Origin: Pictodentalium vernedei
Taxonomy: Eukaryota > Mollusca > Scaphopoda > Dentaliida > Dentaliidae
NCBI GenBank assembly: GCA_031216915.1
Contig: JAUFNR010000047.1
Span: 62,001-126,000 of the forward strand
Length of the DNA: 64,000 nucleotides
Direction: 5' to 3'
Made by a program: the position numbers and the translations under genes. Numbering within the stretch: position 1 is the stretch's first letter; every line of letters starts with the position of its first letter. The notes beneath the pieces are model-generated. The model did no database searches and had not been told where the DNA came from. It saw only the letters and a program-made list of their open reading frames with translations. Positions 35,969 through 50,900 of this stretch are shown here, piece by piece.

Positions 35969-38900
35969 TTGGAGCATTGTGCAAATGCGTACAACACTTT
36001 AATGATACACTTGCCTTCAACAGTTGCTAGCCTTGCGTGTGTCGGTTTAGTAAATTTGGAAGTACGGAAGTAGATAGCTGCTGCAAGATGGTTCTCTCTG
36101 CGCTATCCGTCCTCTTTCACCCGACACAATTCAAATCAGGTTGTTGGAAGAGTCGCGATACCCCAATAATAAGCAAACAAGTGCATTCCACCACAACAAA
36201 CTTTAAATATTCGGTGTATTTTGAGCTGAAAGATTTAATTTCACAGAAAGACAGGTATAATGGCTTTGCTTATAAGTTAGACAACGTTTGGAGCTAAACA
36301 GGGGCGATGGACCGGTCTCATGATTCCATGTGCTAGAGTCTGTCATTTACGAACAGCATGCTCTCAAAGTATGCGTTTGAAAGGTTGGGTGCAGGGGGGG
36401 GGGGGGGGGGGGCGTTTTATTTCAGTTTCACATATTTTTATCTAAAGGGTCGTTTCATGTTGATTTTAAGCTCGCGGGTTTATCTGGAATACCTTTCGAT
36501 ATCGATGTGTAGAGGGGGAAGTCACGATGGGTAGGGGAAGCGTCCACGTCACAAAAATAAGTGGTTTCACAGATGAAGTTTAGATTCCTTCGAGCATCCA
36601 CATTGGGTATTCTGGGTCCCTACTTCTTCCACTGTTTATACTGGTTCAGGGTGAATTTCATGTGTCATATTAAAGGTGAGTGGACATTTTAGAGGGAGGG
36701 ATAGCGTTGATTTCAGTTTAGTTTCAGATTAGACTTGTTTCAGCATTTGGTGGGCATTCAGTTCCGCAATACGCTGGCCATAGTTTTGATCGGCTGTCAT
36801 AATGTTGGCTCCATATTGTAACCCTTGTCGTTAGAAAGTCGTGTGCAGTTTAAGAAGGGTCTCTTCTCAAACTTCCCAGATTTATTATCGCGAAGCTTTT
36901 AGCCGATTTGTGTGATTACTAGCTTTAATGGTAGGTGATTTTATGTGTTGTCAGTATTAATTCTGTGTTGAAGGTAGGTTACACAGAAAAACTGGGATTC
37001 GTCGGGAAGTTCAAGCGTTTCTTGTAACAGCTGAAGGTCGAAATTATGAACTCTTCTATATTGTAAGTTGCAACTTGTATACGCTAGTGTTCCAATTCAG
37101 AATTCAACGTTTATGATAATGTGAAAAAGGTGTTCACTCACTACCCAGTAACTGTTGAATGCCTTTAATAATTCAGAAGATAAGATTTCACAAGAATGAA
37201 ATCATGAACAATGGAAAACTTTACATGTGCCATTTATTGGTTTAGTCAAGTAAAAAAAAAATTTCAATTTTTTCCCATGGGTACCCTTGGGAAATCTGTC
37301 AAAAAACTTCAAAATTTTTGTTCCCATTTCATGATGCAAAAATGTTCTACATATAAAAATTCCATTGTTTTAAAATTTCCTTCTGCTGAAATCACTTGTT
37401 CTCACTGAATAAATCAACTTGAAGAAAACGATGTGTATCACCGTAAATTAAACTTTTCCGTCCATGACCGCTGTAGGTTAACGCACAGTGCCACTTTTCT
37501 CTACATGATTAAATCGGGACTCGGAGATTCACTCGAATGATATATTAAACAGAAGGCAACTCTTCAAACAGAATGCATCCATATCGCATCTAAACAGACT
37601 GAATAATCTTCAGTTCATGTTTTTAGGGTTCTATCCATTAAAAATATAGCAGTTACAGCGGTCAGAAAGAAGCTTGTCAATTCCAATCGTTTGTTTTTCA
37701 GTACTTCTACGGAGAAGCAACTTCTGCGACTTGGAAGACTACAGTATTTTCGGTTATACCTCCACAGCGCCTTCTATCCCAGAAAACGGACGTTAGTGTG
37801 CCTAAAAACAAACGATGACTTTCAGAAGCTGATTAAGATTGTTCCCTTTTGAAAAAGGGAAAGGCCTTCCTTATCTACGACTGAGAAACCCCCAATAGCA
37901 ATGACACTCTTCAAATAAGGGAAATTTGAGCAATTCCCGCCTCTTGAATGTTTTTCCTCACAGGTGTCCAAGCTTGGCGGGGTTGGCTTGCCACCGAGAA
38001 GTATTTCTACATACATAATGTCGTCTATGTAGATAGCGTTGTGTAGAGTGATGAGATGGATTTGCTTTGGATACCCCAAGTATACTCCTCCTAACTTTTC
38101 AGTTCTATTGGATGAGCTTTCACTTATATTGTTCAGCTATCACACAATGGTTGTCATTGGTCATTTAAACTAAAGGAGAGTACGTTTTTGAACAAATCCA
38201 ATTTTCAATTTCTTTTTGAGGAATCTGGGGCGCAGATTTCCGATGTGTGTGTTTATTATACCCAAACTCTCAGACAATCACGATCACAGCCCTTCAGCGG
38301 ATGACTCGGTTGAACTATATTTGGTCCCGCCAATTCTTTCACCCCCCCCCCCCCTCCCAAACAAAACACACACACACATATATAAGCTAGCGACGGAGGA
38401 GAGCATTTACTCAACAGCTGATGCGTCTGTGTTTATAAGAGTGCACGCGAGTGTATATTTGATGCGGTCTGGAAACTACAGTAGTGTTGTTAACTGGTGG
38501 TGGACACGTTATGCTTTACTGCTTAAATATTACCCTGTGGCCAACGCACCGTGTGTTACTTCTGTTACTTCTCTGAAGGGACAACGTAATTGTACAAAAT
38601 AAGCTAAACTTCATTTTGTTATGTTTTGTAGCAATGGTTTAGGCATGAATACTGGGTGGGTGTGATCTCAAATAACACTAAACAATTAGATGGTGGTTCA
38701 TTGCTGAGTCTTTGGAACTTTGAAACGGCTTTTCCAAAAAGTTGTGCTCCCTACAAGAGAGTGCCCACGCATATTCAGAAATCTCAATGAAATTGATATA
38801 TGGGCGATTCTGTACTCTAGAAACATGCGTAGCGTGACTGAGAATAGTTTGGATGTTTGGACAAGAATATGGACAGGGGGAAAAAATGACTGTCAATTTG

Positions 38901-39968
38901 GTAAAATTTCACAAATTTTCGAAAATGCGCTTTTTTATAAACAAAATTTTTAATGGGTAAAAAGGGTCTTTCTCTTTATTGAGATGTTCTGGATTTTGGC
39001 TCGGAACATCTGCACTTCATTTTCATTCTTTTTGGGGATATTTGTGTTCAAATTTTGGCCCCGGGCGATGAGATTTTGTAACAAATAAGTGCCAACATCA
39101 GTCAGTTGTTACTATTTAAGGTAACTCTGAATCTAAGGACGAGGTTTGTCCGGTATGGATGACTGAACAGACCTCCCCTCTCTCAAAAAATCGTCTGCTC
39201 AGTCATTACGCTGGTTAAAATTGTAAGCTATCACAGCTTTGTTTCTGTCGATTTTTATTAAAAGCTAGCATAGTTTTTCCAACACCGCTCATGTACTCGA
39301 AAATGGGCGTTATTATCTCCTCTGGAAACATAATGAAGGAGGTATTACGATTTAAAGTTCTCTATTTATTTAATGTTTTGCCACAGGAGAACAAATCGGG
39401 CTGTAGCTCAGTAAGTTCAGGCGTTCACTTAGCTGAGTGAAACGTGCGTTGTCAATGCGACGTGAGTTCAAAACCCACCGCTTCTTAGAATTTATTCATT
39501 ATCCTAACACATGCAATTTTCGCTTTGTTCTAGTTGCATCTTCATGTTTGGTGCATGTTTTCGCAAATTAGCTGGTCGAAAGGCTGGGATCCTCCACAAT
39601 CACTATATTTAAACAAAAATGTTGGGGAAACAACCAATTGCCCAAAACAGACAGACCATTTCTCTTTGGGTCATATTGTATAATTAGGGACGCTATTACG
39701 TTGCAAATATTAAAAGTCAAATAACGAGATGAACATGACTGCCTGTTGATGTTTTTTTGTCTGTTCAGCACCACCGTCTGCCAGATTTAATGTTTCATTG
39801 AAATAAAAGATTGCGAATATTGTTTACTGTGCCTCATAAATAACCCTTGTGACGAACTAAAAGAGTATATGCACTGACACTGTTTTATTACCACCATAAG
39901 CAATGCATGTCATCTCCGTTATGTCAGTAGTGGGGGACCTTAATTTCAGCAGTCCAAGTGGGAGCGCT
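35969..39968 (+). repeat. Repeat unit 10 (4000 bp)
   Basis: G tract of 19 at 36394-36412; C tract of 13 at 38342-38354. Private changes: G at 37782 (A elsewhere), C at 39603 (G elsewhere), and a T run of 7 at 39752-39758 where other units have 8. Core length 3968. Confidence 0.98.
39398..39487 (+). ncRNA. tRNA-like element, unit 10 copy
   Basis: Identical to the unit 1 copy. Confidence 0.5.
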
Positions 39969-42900
39969 TTGGAGCATTGTGCAAATGCGTACAACACTTT
40001 AATGATACACTTGCCTTCAACAGTTGCTAGCCTTGCGTGTGTCGGTTTAGTAAATTTGGAAGTACGGAAGTAGATAGCTGCTGCAAGATGGTTCTCTCTG
40101 CGCTATCCGTCCTCTTTCACCCGACACAATTCAAATCAGGTTGTTGGAAGAGTCGCGATACCCCAATAATAAGCAAACAAGTGCATTCCACCACAACAAA
40201 CTTTAAATATTCGGTGTATTTTGAGCTGAAAGATTTAATTTCACAGAAAGACAGGTATAATGGCTTTGCTTATAAGTTAGACAACGTTTGGAGCTAAACA
40301 GGGGCGATGGACCGGTCTCATGATTCCATGTGCTAGAGTCTGTCATTTACGAACAGCATGCTCTCAAAGTATGCGTTTGAAAGGTTGGGTGCAGGGGGGG
40401 GGGGGGGCGTTTTATTTCAGTTTCACATATTTTTATCTAAAGGGTCGTTTCATGTTGATTTTAAGCTCGCGGGTTTATCTGGAATACCTTTCGATATCGA
40501 TGTGTAGAGGGGGAAGTTACGATGGGTAGGGGAAGCGTCCACGTCACAAAAATAAGTGGTTTCACAGATGAAGTTTAGATTCCTTCGAGCATCCACATTG
40601 GGTATTCTGGGTCCCTACTTCTTCCACTGTTTATACTGGTTCAGGGTGAATTTCATGTGTCATATTAAAGGTGAGTGGACATTTTAGAGGGAGGGATAGC
40701 GTTGATTTCAGTTTAGTTTCAGATTAGACTTGTTTCAGCATTTGGTGGGCATTCAGTTCCGCAATACGCTGGCCATAGTTTTGATCGGCTGTCATAATGT
40801 TGGCTCCATATTGTAACCCTTGTCGTTAGAAAGTCGTGTGCAGTTTAAGAAGGGTCTCTTCTCAAACTTCCCAGATTTATTATCGCGAAGCTTTTAGCCG
40901 ATTTGTGTGATTACTAGCTTTAATGGTAGGTGATTTTATGTGTTGTCAGTATTAATTCTGTGTTGAAGGTAGGTTACACAGAAAAACTGGGATTCGTCGG
41001 GAAGTTCAAGCGTTTCTTGTAACAGCTGAAGGTCGAAATTATGAACTCTTCTATATTGTAAGTTGCAACTTGTATACGCTAGTGTTCCAATTCAGAATTC
41101 AACGTTTATGATAATGTGAAAAAGGTGTTCACTCACTACCCAGTAACTGTTGAATGCCTTTAATAATTCAGAAGATAAGATTTCACAAGAATGAAATCAT
41201 GAACAATGGAAAACTTTACATGTGCCATTTATTGGTTTAGTCAAGTAAAAAAAAAATTTCAATTTTTTCCCATGGGTACCCTTGGGAAATCTGTCAAAAA
41301 ACTTCAAAATTTTTGTTCCCATTTCATGATGCAAAAATGTTCTACATATAAAAATTCCATTGTTTTAAAATTTCCTTCTGCTGAAATCACTTGTTCTCAC
41401 TGAATAAATCAACTTGAAGAAAACGATGTGTATCACCGTAAATTAAACTTTTCCGTCCATGACCGCTGTAGGTTAACGCACAGTGCCACTTTTCTCTACA
41501 TGATTAAATCGGGACTCGGAGATTCACTCGAATGATATATTAAACAGAAGGCAACTCTTCAAACAGAATGCATCCATATCGCATCTAAACAGACTGAATA
41601 ATCTTCAGTTCATGTTTTTAGGGTTCTATCCATTAAAAATATAGCAGTTACAGCGGTCAGAAAGAAGCTTGTCAATTCCAATCGTTTGTTTTTCAGTACT
41701 TCTACGGAGAAGCAACTTCTGCGACTTGGAAGACTACAGTATTTTCGGTTATACCTCCACAGCGCCTTCTATCCCAAAAAACGGACGTTAGTGTGCCTAA
41801 AAACAAACGATGACTTTCAGAAGCTGATTAAGATTGTTCCCTTTTGAAAAAGGGAAAGGCCTTCCTTATCTACGACTGAGAAACCCCCAATAGCAATGAC
41901 ACTCTTCAAATAAGGGAAATTTGAGCAATTCCCGCCTCTTGAATGTTTTTCCTCACAGGTGTCCAAGCTTGGCGGGGTTGGCTTGCCACCGAGAAGTATT
42001 TCTACATACATAATGTCGTCTATGTAGATAGCGTTGTGTAGAGTGATGAGATGGATTTGCTTTGGATACCCCAAGTATACTCCTCCTAACTTTTCAGTTC
42101 TATTGGATGAGCTTTCACTTATATTGTTCAGCTATCACACAATGGTTGTCATTGGTCATTTAAACTAAAGGAGAGTACGTTTTTGAACAAATCCAATTTT
42201 CAATTTCTTTTTGAGGAATCTGGGGCGCAGATTTCCGATGTGTGTGTTTATTATACCCAAACTCTCAGACAATCACGATCACAGCCCTTCAGCGGATGAC
42301 TCGGTTGAACTATATTTGGTCCCGCCAATTCTTTCACCCCCCCCCCCCTCCCAAACAAAACACACACACACATATATAAGCTAGCGACGGAGGAGAGCAT
42401 TTACTCAACAGCTGATGCGTCTGTGTTTATAAGAGTGCACGCGAGTGTATATTTGATGCGGTCTGGAAACTACAGTAGTGTTGTTAACTGGTGGTGGACA
42501 CGTTATGCTTTACTGCTTAAATATTACCCTGTGGCCAACGCACCGTGTGTTACTTCTGTTACTTCTCTGAAGGGACAACGTAATTGTACAAAATAAGCTA
42601 AACTTCATTTTGTTATGTTTTGTAGCAATGGTTTAGGCATGAATACTGGGTGGGTGTGATCTCAAATAACACTAAACAATTAGATGGTGGTTCATTGCTG
42701 AGTCTTTGGAACTTTGAAACGGCTTTTCCAAAAAGTTGTGCTCCCTACAAGAGAGTGCCCACGCATATTCAGAAATCTCAATGAAATTGATATATGGGCG
42801 ATTCTGTACTCTAGAAACATGCGTAGCGTGACTGAGAATAGTTTGGATGTTTGGACAAGAATATGGACAGGGGGAAAAAATGACTGTCAATTTGGTAAAA

Positions 42901-43391
42901 TTTCACAAATTTTCGAAAATGCGCTTTTTTATAAACAAAATTTTTAATGGGTAAAAAGGGTCTTTCTCTTTATTGAGATGTTCTGGATTTTGGCTCGGAA
43001 CATCTGCACTTCATTTTCATTCTTTTTGGGGATATTTGGGTTCAAATTTTGGCCCCGGGCGATGAGATTTTGTAACAAATAAGTGCCAACATCAGTCAGT
43101 TGTTACTATTTAAGGTAACTCTGAATCTAAGGACGAGGTTTGTCCGGTATGGATGACTGAACAGACCTCCCCTCTCTCAAAAAATCGTCTGCTCAGTCAT
43201 TACGCTGGTTAAAATTGTAAGCTATCACAGCTTTGTTTCTGTCGATTTTTATTAAAAGCTAGCATAGTTTTTCCAACACCGCTCATGTACTCGAAAATGG
43301 GCGTTATTATCTCCTCTGGAAACATAATGAAGGAGGTATTACGATTTAAAGTTCTCTATTTATTTAATGTTTTGCCACAGGAGAACAAATC

Positions 43392-43481
43392 GGGCTGTAG
43401 CTCAGTAAGTTCAGGCGTTCACTTAGCTGAGTGAAACGTGCGTTGTCAATGCGACGTGAGTTCAAAACCCACCGCTTCTTA
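43392..43481 (+). ncRNA. tRNA-like element, unit 11 copy
   Basis: Identical to the unit 1 copy. Confidence 0.5.
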
Positions 43482-43847
43482 GAATTTATTCATTATCCTA
43501 ACACATGCAATTTTCGCTTTGTTCTAGTTGCATCTTCATGTTTGGTGCATGTTTTCGCAAATTAGCTGGTCGAAAGGCTGGGATCCTCCACAATCAGTAT
43601 ATTTAAACAAAAATGTTGGGGAAACAACCAATTGCCCAAAACAGACAGACCATTTCTCTTTGGGTCATATTGTATAATTAGGGACGCTATTACGTTGCAA
43701 ATATTAAAAGTCAAATAACGAGATGAACATGACTGCCTGTTGATGTTTTTTTTGTCTGTTCAGCACCACCGTCTGCCAGATTTAATGTTTCATTGAAATA
43801 AAAGATTGCGAATATTGTTTACTGTGCCTCATAAATAACCCTTGTGA

Positions 43848-43861
43848 CGAACTACGAACTA
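43848..43861 (+). repeat. 7-base tandem duplication private to unit 11
   Basis: CGAACTA occurs twice in a row here and once in all other units. It is a typical small slippage or microhomology duplication and marks this unit uniquely. Confidence 0.95.
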
Positions 43862-43970
43862 AAAGAGTATATGCACTGACACTGTTTTATTACCACCATA
43901 AGCAATGCATGTCATCTCCGTTATGTCAGTAGTGGGGGACCTTAATTTCAGCAGTCCAAGTGGGAGCGCT

Positions 43971-46900
43971 TTGGAGCATTGTGCAAATGCGTACAACACT
44001 TTAATGATACACTTGCCTTCAACAGTTGCTAGCCTTGCGTGTGTCGGTTTAGTAAATTTGGAAGTACGGAAGTAGATAGCTGCTGCAAGATGGTTCTCTC
44101 TGCGCTATCCGTCCTCTTTCACCCGACACAATTCAAATCAGGTTGTTGGAAGAGTCGCGATACCCCAATAATAAGCAAACAAGTGCATTCCACCACAACA
44201 AACTTTAAATATTCGGTGTATTTTGAGCTGAAAGATTTAATTTCACAGAAAGACAGGTATAATGGCTTTGCTTATAAGTTAGACAACGTTTGGAGCTAAA
44301 CAGGGGCGATGGACCGGTCTCATGATTCCATGTGCTAGAGTCTGTCATTTACGAACAGCATGCTCTCAAAGTATGCGTTTGAAAGGTTGGGTGCAGGGGG
44401 GGGGGGGGGGGGCGTTTTATTTCAGTTTCACATATTTTTATCTAAAGGGTCGTTTCATGTTGATTTTAAGCTCGCGGGTTTATCTGGAATACCTTTCGAT
44501 ATCGATGTGTAGAGGGGGAAGTCACGATGGGTAGGGGAAGCGTCCACGTCACAAAAATAAGTGGTTTCACAGATGAAGTTTAGATTCCTTCGAGCATCCA
44601 CATTGGGTATTCTGGGTCCCTACTTCTTCCACTGTTTATACTGGTTCAGGGTGAATTTCATGTGTCATATTAAAGGTGAGTGGACATTTTAGAGGGAGGG
44701 ATAGCGTTGATTTCAGTTTAGTTTCAGATTAGACTTGTTTCAGCATTTGGTGGGCATTCAGTTCCGCAATACGCTGGCCATAGTTTTGATCGGCTGTCAT
44801 AATGTTGGCTCCATATTGTAACCCTTGTCGTTAGAAAGTCGTGTGCAGTTTAAGAAGGGTCTCTTCTCAAACTTCCCAGATTTATTATCGCGAAGCTTTT
44901 AGCCGATTTGTGTGATTACTAGCTTTAATGGTAGGTGATTTTATGTGTTGTCAGTATTAATTCTGTGTTGAAGGTAGGTTACACAGAAAAACTGGGATTC
45001 GTCGGGAAGTTCAAGCGTTTCTTGTAACAGCTGAAGGTCGAAATTATGAACTCTTCTATATTGTAAGTTGCAACTTGTATACGCTAGTGTTCCAATTCAG
45101 AATTCAACGTTTATGATAATGTGAAAAAGGTGTTCACTCACTACCCAGTAACTGTTGAATGCCTTTAATAATTCAGAAGATAAGATTTCACAAGAATGAA
45201 ATCATGAACAATGGAAAACTTTACATGTGCCATTTATTGGTTTAGTCAAGTAAAAAAAAAATTTCAATTTTTTCCCATGGGTACCCTTGGGAAATCTGTC
45301 AAAAAACTTCAAAATTTTTGTTCCCATTTCATGATGCAAAAATGTTCTACATATAAAAATTCCATTGTTTTAAAATTTCCTTCTGCTGAAATCACTTGTT
45401 CTCACTGAATAAATCAACTTGAAGAAAACGATGTGTATCACCGTAAATTAAACTTTTCCGTCCATGACCGCTGTAGGTTAACGCACAGTGCCACTTTTCT
45501 CTACATGATTAAATCGGGACTCGGAGATTCACTCGAATGATATATTAAACAGAAGGCAACTCTTCAAACAGAATGCATCCATATCGCATCTAAACAGACT
45601 GAATAATCTTCAGTTCATGTTTTTAGGGTTCTATCCATTAAAAATATAGCAGTTACAGCGGTCAGAAAGAAGCTTGTCAATTCCAATCGTTTGTTTTTCA
45701 GTACTTCTACGGAGAAGCAACTTCTGCGACTTGGAAGACTACAGTATTTTCGGTTATACCTCCACAGCGCCTTCTATCCCAAAAAACGGACGTTAGTGTG
45801 CCTAAAAACAAACGATGACTTTCAGAAGCTGATTAAGATTGTTCCCTTTTGAAAAAGGGAAAGGCCTTCCTTATCTACGACTGAGAAACCCCCAATAGCA
45901 ATGACACTCTTCAAATAAGGGAAATTTGAGCAATTCCCGCCTCTTGAATGTTTTTCCTCACAGGTGTCCAAGCTTGGCGGGGTTGGCTTGCCACCGAGAA
46001 GTATTTCTACATACATAATGTCGTCTATGTAGATAGCGTTGTGTAGAGTGATGAGATGGATTTGCTTTGGATACCCCAAGTATACTCCTCCTAACTTTTC
46101 AGTTCTATTGGATGAGCTTTCACTTATATTGTTCAGCTATCACACAATGGTTGTCATTGGTCATTTAAACTAAAGGAGAGTACGTTTTTGAACAAATCCA
46201 ATTTTCAATTTCTTTTTGAGGAATCTGGGGCGCAGATTTCCGATGTGTGTGTTTATTATACCCAAACTCTCAGACAATCACGATCACAGCCCTTCAGCGG
46301 ATGACTCGGTTGAACTATATTTGGTCCCGCCAATTCTTTCACCCCCCCCCCCCCTCCCAAACAAAACACACACACACATATATAAGCTAGCGACGGAGGA
46401 GAGCATTTACTCAACAGCTGATGCGTCTGTGTTTATAAGAGTGCACGCGAGTGTATATTTGATGCGGTCTGGAAACTACAGTAGTGTTGTTAACTGGTGG
46501 TGGACACGTTATGCTTTACTGCTTAAATATTACCCTGTGGCCAACGCACCGTGTGTTACTTCTGTTACTTCTCTGAAGGGACAACGTAATTGTACAAAAT
46601 AAGCTAAACTTCATTTTGTTATGTTTTGTAGCAATGGTTTAGGCATGAATACTGGGTGGGTGTGATCTCAAATAACACTAAACAATTAGATGGTGGTTCA
46701 TTGCTGAGTCTTTGGAACTTTGAAACGGCTTTTCCAAAAAGTTGTGCTCCCTACAAGAGAGTGCCCACGCATATTCAGAAATCTCAATGAAATTGATATA
46801 TGGGCGATTCTGTACTCTAGAAACATGCGTAGCGTGACTGAGAATAGTTTGGATGTTTGGACAAGAATATGGACAGGGGGAAAAAATGACTGTCAATTTG

Positions 46901-47969
46901 GTAAAATTTCACAAATTTTCGAAAATGCGCTTTTTTATAAACAAAATTTTTAATGGGTAAAAAGGGTCTTTCTCTTTATTGAGATGTTCTGGATTTTGGC
47001 TCGGAACATCTGCACTTCATTTTCATTCTTTTTGGGGATATTTGTGTTCAAATTTTGGCCCCGGGCGATGAGATTTTGTAACAAATAAGTGCCAACATCA
47101 GTCAGTTGTTACTATTTAAGGTAACTCTGAATCTAAGGACGAGGTTTGTCCGGTATGGATGACTGAACAGACCTCCCCTCTCTCAAAAAATCGTCTGCTC
47201 AGTCATTACGCTGGTTAAAATTGTAAGCTATCACAGCTTTGTTTCTGTCGATTTTTATTAAAAGCTAGCATAGTTTTTCCAACACCGCTCATGTACTCGA
47301 AAATGGGCGTTATTATCTCCTCTGGAAACATAATGAAGGAGGTATTACGATTTAAAGTTCTCTATTTATTTAATGTTTTGCCACAGGAGAACAAATCGGG
47401 CTGTAGCTCAGTAAGTTCAGGCGTTCACTTAGCTGAGTGAAACGTGCGTTGTCAATGCGACGTGAGTTCAAAACCCACCGCTTCTTAGAATTTATTCATT
47501 ATCCTAACACATGCAATTTTCGCTTTGTTCTAGTTGCATCTTCATGTTTGGTGCATGTTTTCGCAAATTAGCTGGTCGAAAGGCTGGGATCCTCCACAAT
47601 CAGTATATTTAAACAAAAATGTTGGGGAAACAACCAATTGCCCAAAACAGACAGACCATTTCTCTTTGGGTCATATTGTATAATTAGGGACGCTATTACG
47701 TTGCAAATATTAAAAGTCAAATAACGAGATGAACATGACTGCCTGTTGATGTTTTTTTTGTCTGTTCAGCACCACCGTCTGCCAGATTTAATGTTTCATT
47801 GAAATAAAAGATTGCGAATATTGTTTACTGTACCTCATAAATAACCCTTGTGACGAACTAAAAGAGTATATGCACTGACACTGTTTTATTACCACCATAA
47901 GCAATGCATGTCATCTCCGTTATGTCAGTAGTGGGGGACCTTAATTTCAGCAGTCCAAGTGGGAGCGCT
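43971..47969 (+). repeat. Repeat unit 12 (3999 bp)
   Basis: G tract of 17 at 44396-44412; C tract of 13 at 46342-46354. Private substitution: A at 47832 (G elsewhere). Core length 3969. Confidence 0.98.
47398..47487 (+). ncRNA. tRNA-like element, unit 12 copy
   Basis: Identical to the unit 1 copy. Confidence 0.5.
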
Positions 47970-50900
47970 TTGGAGCATTGTGCAAATGCGTACAACACTT
48001 TAATGATACACTTGCCTTCAACAGTTGCTAGCCTTGCGTGTGTCGGTTTAGTAAATTTGGAAGTACGGAAGTAGATAGCTGCTGCAAGATGGTTCTCTCT
48101 GCGCTATCCGTCCTCTTTCACCCGACACAATTCAAATCAGGTTGTTGGAAGAGTCGCGATACCCCAATAATAAGCAAACAAGTGCATTCCACCACAACAA
48201 ACTTTAAATATTCGGTGTATTTTGAGCTGAAAGATTTAATTTCACAGAAAGACAGGTATAATGGCTTTGCTTATAAGTTAGACAACGTTTGGAGCTAAAC
48301 AGGGGCGATGGACCGGTCTCATGATTCCATGTGCTAGAGTCTGTCATTTACGAACAGCATGCTCTCAAAGTATGCGTTTGAAAGGTTGGGTGCAGGGGGG
48401 GGGGGGGGGCGTTTTATTTCAGTTTCACATATTTTTATCTAAAGGGTCGTTTCATGTTGATTTTAAGCTCGCGGGTTTATCTGGAATACCTTTCGATATC
48501 GATGTGTAGAGGGGGAAGTCACGATGGGTAGGGGAAGCGTCCACGTCACAAAAATAAGTGGTTTCACAGATGAAGTTTAGATTCCTTCGAGCATCCACAT
48601 TGGGTATTCTGGGTCCCTACTTCTTCCACTGTTTATACTGGTTCAGGGTGAATTTCATGTGTCATATTAAAGGTGAGTGGACATTTTAGAGGGAGGGATA
48701 GCGTTGATTTCAGTTTAGTTTCAGATTAGACTTGTTTCAGCATTTGGTGGGCATTCAGTTCCGCAATACGCTGGCCATAGTTTTGATCGGCTGTCATAAT
48801 GTTGGCTCCATATTGTAACCCTTGTCGTTAGAAAGTCGTGTGCAGTTTAAGAAGGGTCTCTTCTCAAACTTCCCAGATTTATTATCGCGAAGCTTTTAGC
48901 CGATTTGTGTGATTACTAGCTTTAATGGTAGGTGATTTTATGTGTTGTCAGTATTAATTCTGTGTTGAAGGTAGGTTACACAGAAAAACTGGGATTCGTC
49001 GGGAAGTTCAAGCGTTTCTTGTAACAGCTGAAGGTCGAAATTATGAACTCTTCTATATTGTAAGTTGCAACTTGTATACGCTAGTGTTCCAATTCAGAAT
49101 TCAACGTTTATGATAATGTGAAAAAGGTGTTCACTCACTACCCAGTAACTGTTGAATGCCTTTAATAATTCAGAAGATAAGATTTCACAAGAATGAAATC
49201 ATGAACAATGGAAAACTTTACATGTGCCATTTATTGGTTTAGTCAAGTAAAAAAAAAATTTCAATTTTTTCCCATGGGTACCCTTGGGAAATCTGTCAAA
49301 AAACTTCAAAATTTTTGTTCCCATTTCATGATGCAAAAATGTTCTACATATAAAAATTCCATTGTTTTAAAATTTCCTTCTGCTGAAATCACTTGTTCTC
49401 ACTGAATAAATCAACTTGAAGAAAACGATGTGTATCACCGTAAATTAAACTTTTCCGTCCATGACCGCTGTAGGTTAACGCACAGTGCCACTTTTCTCTA
49501 CATGATTAAATCGGGACTCGGAGATTCACTCGAATGATATATTAAACAGAAGGCAACTCTTCAAACAGAATGCATCCATATCGCATCTAAACAGACTGAA
49601 TAATCTTCAGTTCATGTTTTTAGGGTTCTATCCATTAAAAATATAGCAGTTACAGCGGTCAGAAAGAAGCTTGTCAATTCCAATCGTTTGTTTTTCAGTA
49701 CTTCTACGGAGAAGCAACTTCTGCGACTTGGAAGACTACAGTATTTTCGGTTATACCTCCACAGCGCCTTCTATCCCAAAAAACGGACGTTAGTGTGCCT
49801 AAAAACAAACGATGACTTTCAGAAGCTGATTAAGATTGTTCCCTTTTGAAAAAGGGAAAGGCCTTCCTTATCTACGACTGAGAAACCCCCAATAGCAATG
49901 ACACTCTTCAAATAAGGGAAATTTGAGCAATTCCCGCCTCTTGAATGTTTTTCCTCACAGGTGTCCAAGCTTGGCGGGGTTGGCTTGCCACCGAGAAGTA
50001 TTTCTACATACATAATGTCGTCTATGTAGATAGCGTTGTGTAGAGTGATGAGATGGATTTGCTTTGGATACCCCAAGTATACTCCTCCTAACTTTTCAGT
50101 TCTATTGGATGAGCTTTCACTTATATTGTTCAGCTATCACACAATGGTTGTCATTGGTCATTTAAACTAAAGGAGAGTACGTTTTTGAACAAATCCAATT
50201 TTCAATTTCTTTTTGAGGAATCTGGGGCGCAGATTTCCGATGTGTGTGTTTATTATACCCAAACTCTCAGACAATCACGATCACAGCCCTTCAGCGGATG
50301 ACTCGGTTGAACTATATTTGGTCCCGCCAATTCTTTCACCCCCCCCCCCCTCCCAAACAAAACACACACACACATATATAAGCTAGCGACGGAGGAGAGC
50401 ATTTACTCAACAGCTGATGCGTCTGTGTTTATAAGAGTGCACGCGAGTGTATATTTGATGCGGTCTGGAAACTACAGTAGTGTTGTTAACTGGTGGTGGA
50501 CACGTTATGCTTTACTGCTTAAATATTACCCTGTGGCCAACGCACCGTGTGTTACTTCTGTTACTTCTCTGAAGGGACAACGTAATTGTACAAAATAAGC
50601 TAAACTTCATTTTGTTATGTTTTGTAGCAATGGTTTAGGCATGAATACTGGGTGGGTGTGATCTCAAATAACACTAAACAATTAGATGGTGGTTCATTGC
50701 TGAGTCTTTGGAACTTTGAAACGGCTTTTCCAAAAAGTTGTGCTCCCTACAAGAGAGTGCCCACGCATATTCAGAAATCTCAATGAAATTGATATATGGG
50801 CGATTCTGTACTCTAGAAACATGCGTAGCGTGACTGAGAATAGTTTGGATGTTTGGACAAGAATATGGACAGGGGGAAAAAATGACTGTCAATTTGGTAA

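Larger units (their letters stand above)
39969..43970 (+). repeat. Repeat unit 11 (4002 bp)
   Basis: G tract of 14 at 40394-40407; C tract of 12 at 42337-42348. Private changes: T at 40518 (C elsewhere), G at 43039 (T elsewhere), and a 7-base tandem duplication of CGAACTA at 43848-43861. Core length 3976. Confidence 0.98.

Noticed and set aside
39568..39774. 68-codon minus-strand frame seen only in unit 10
   Set aside because: Created by private changes in this unit (C39603 and the T7 run). Not conserved and not recognisable.
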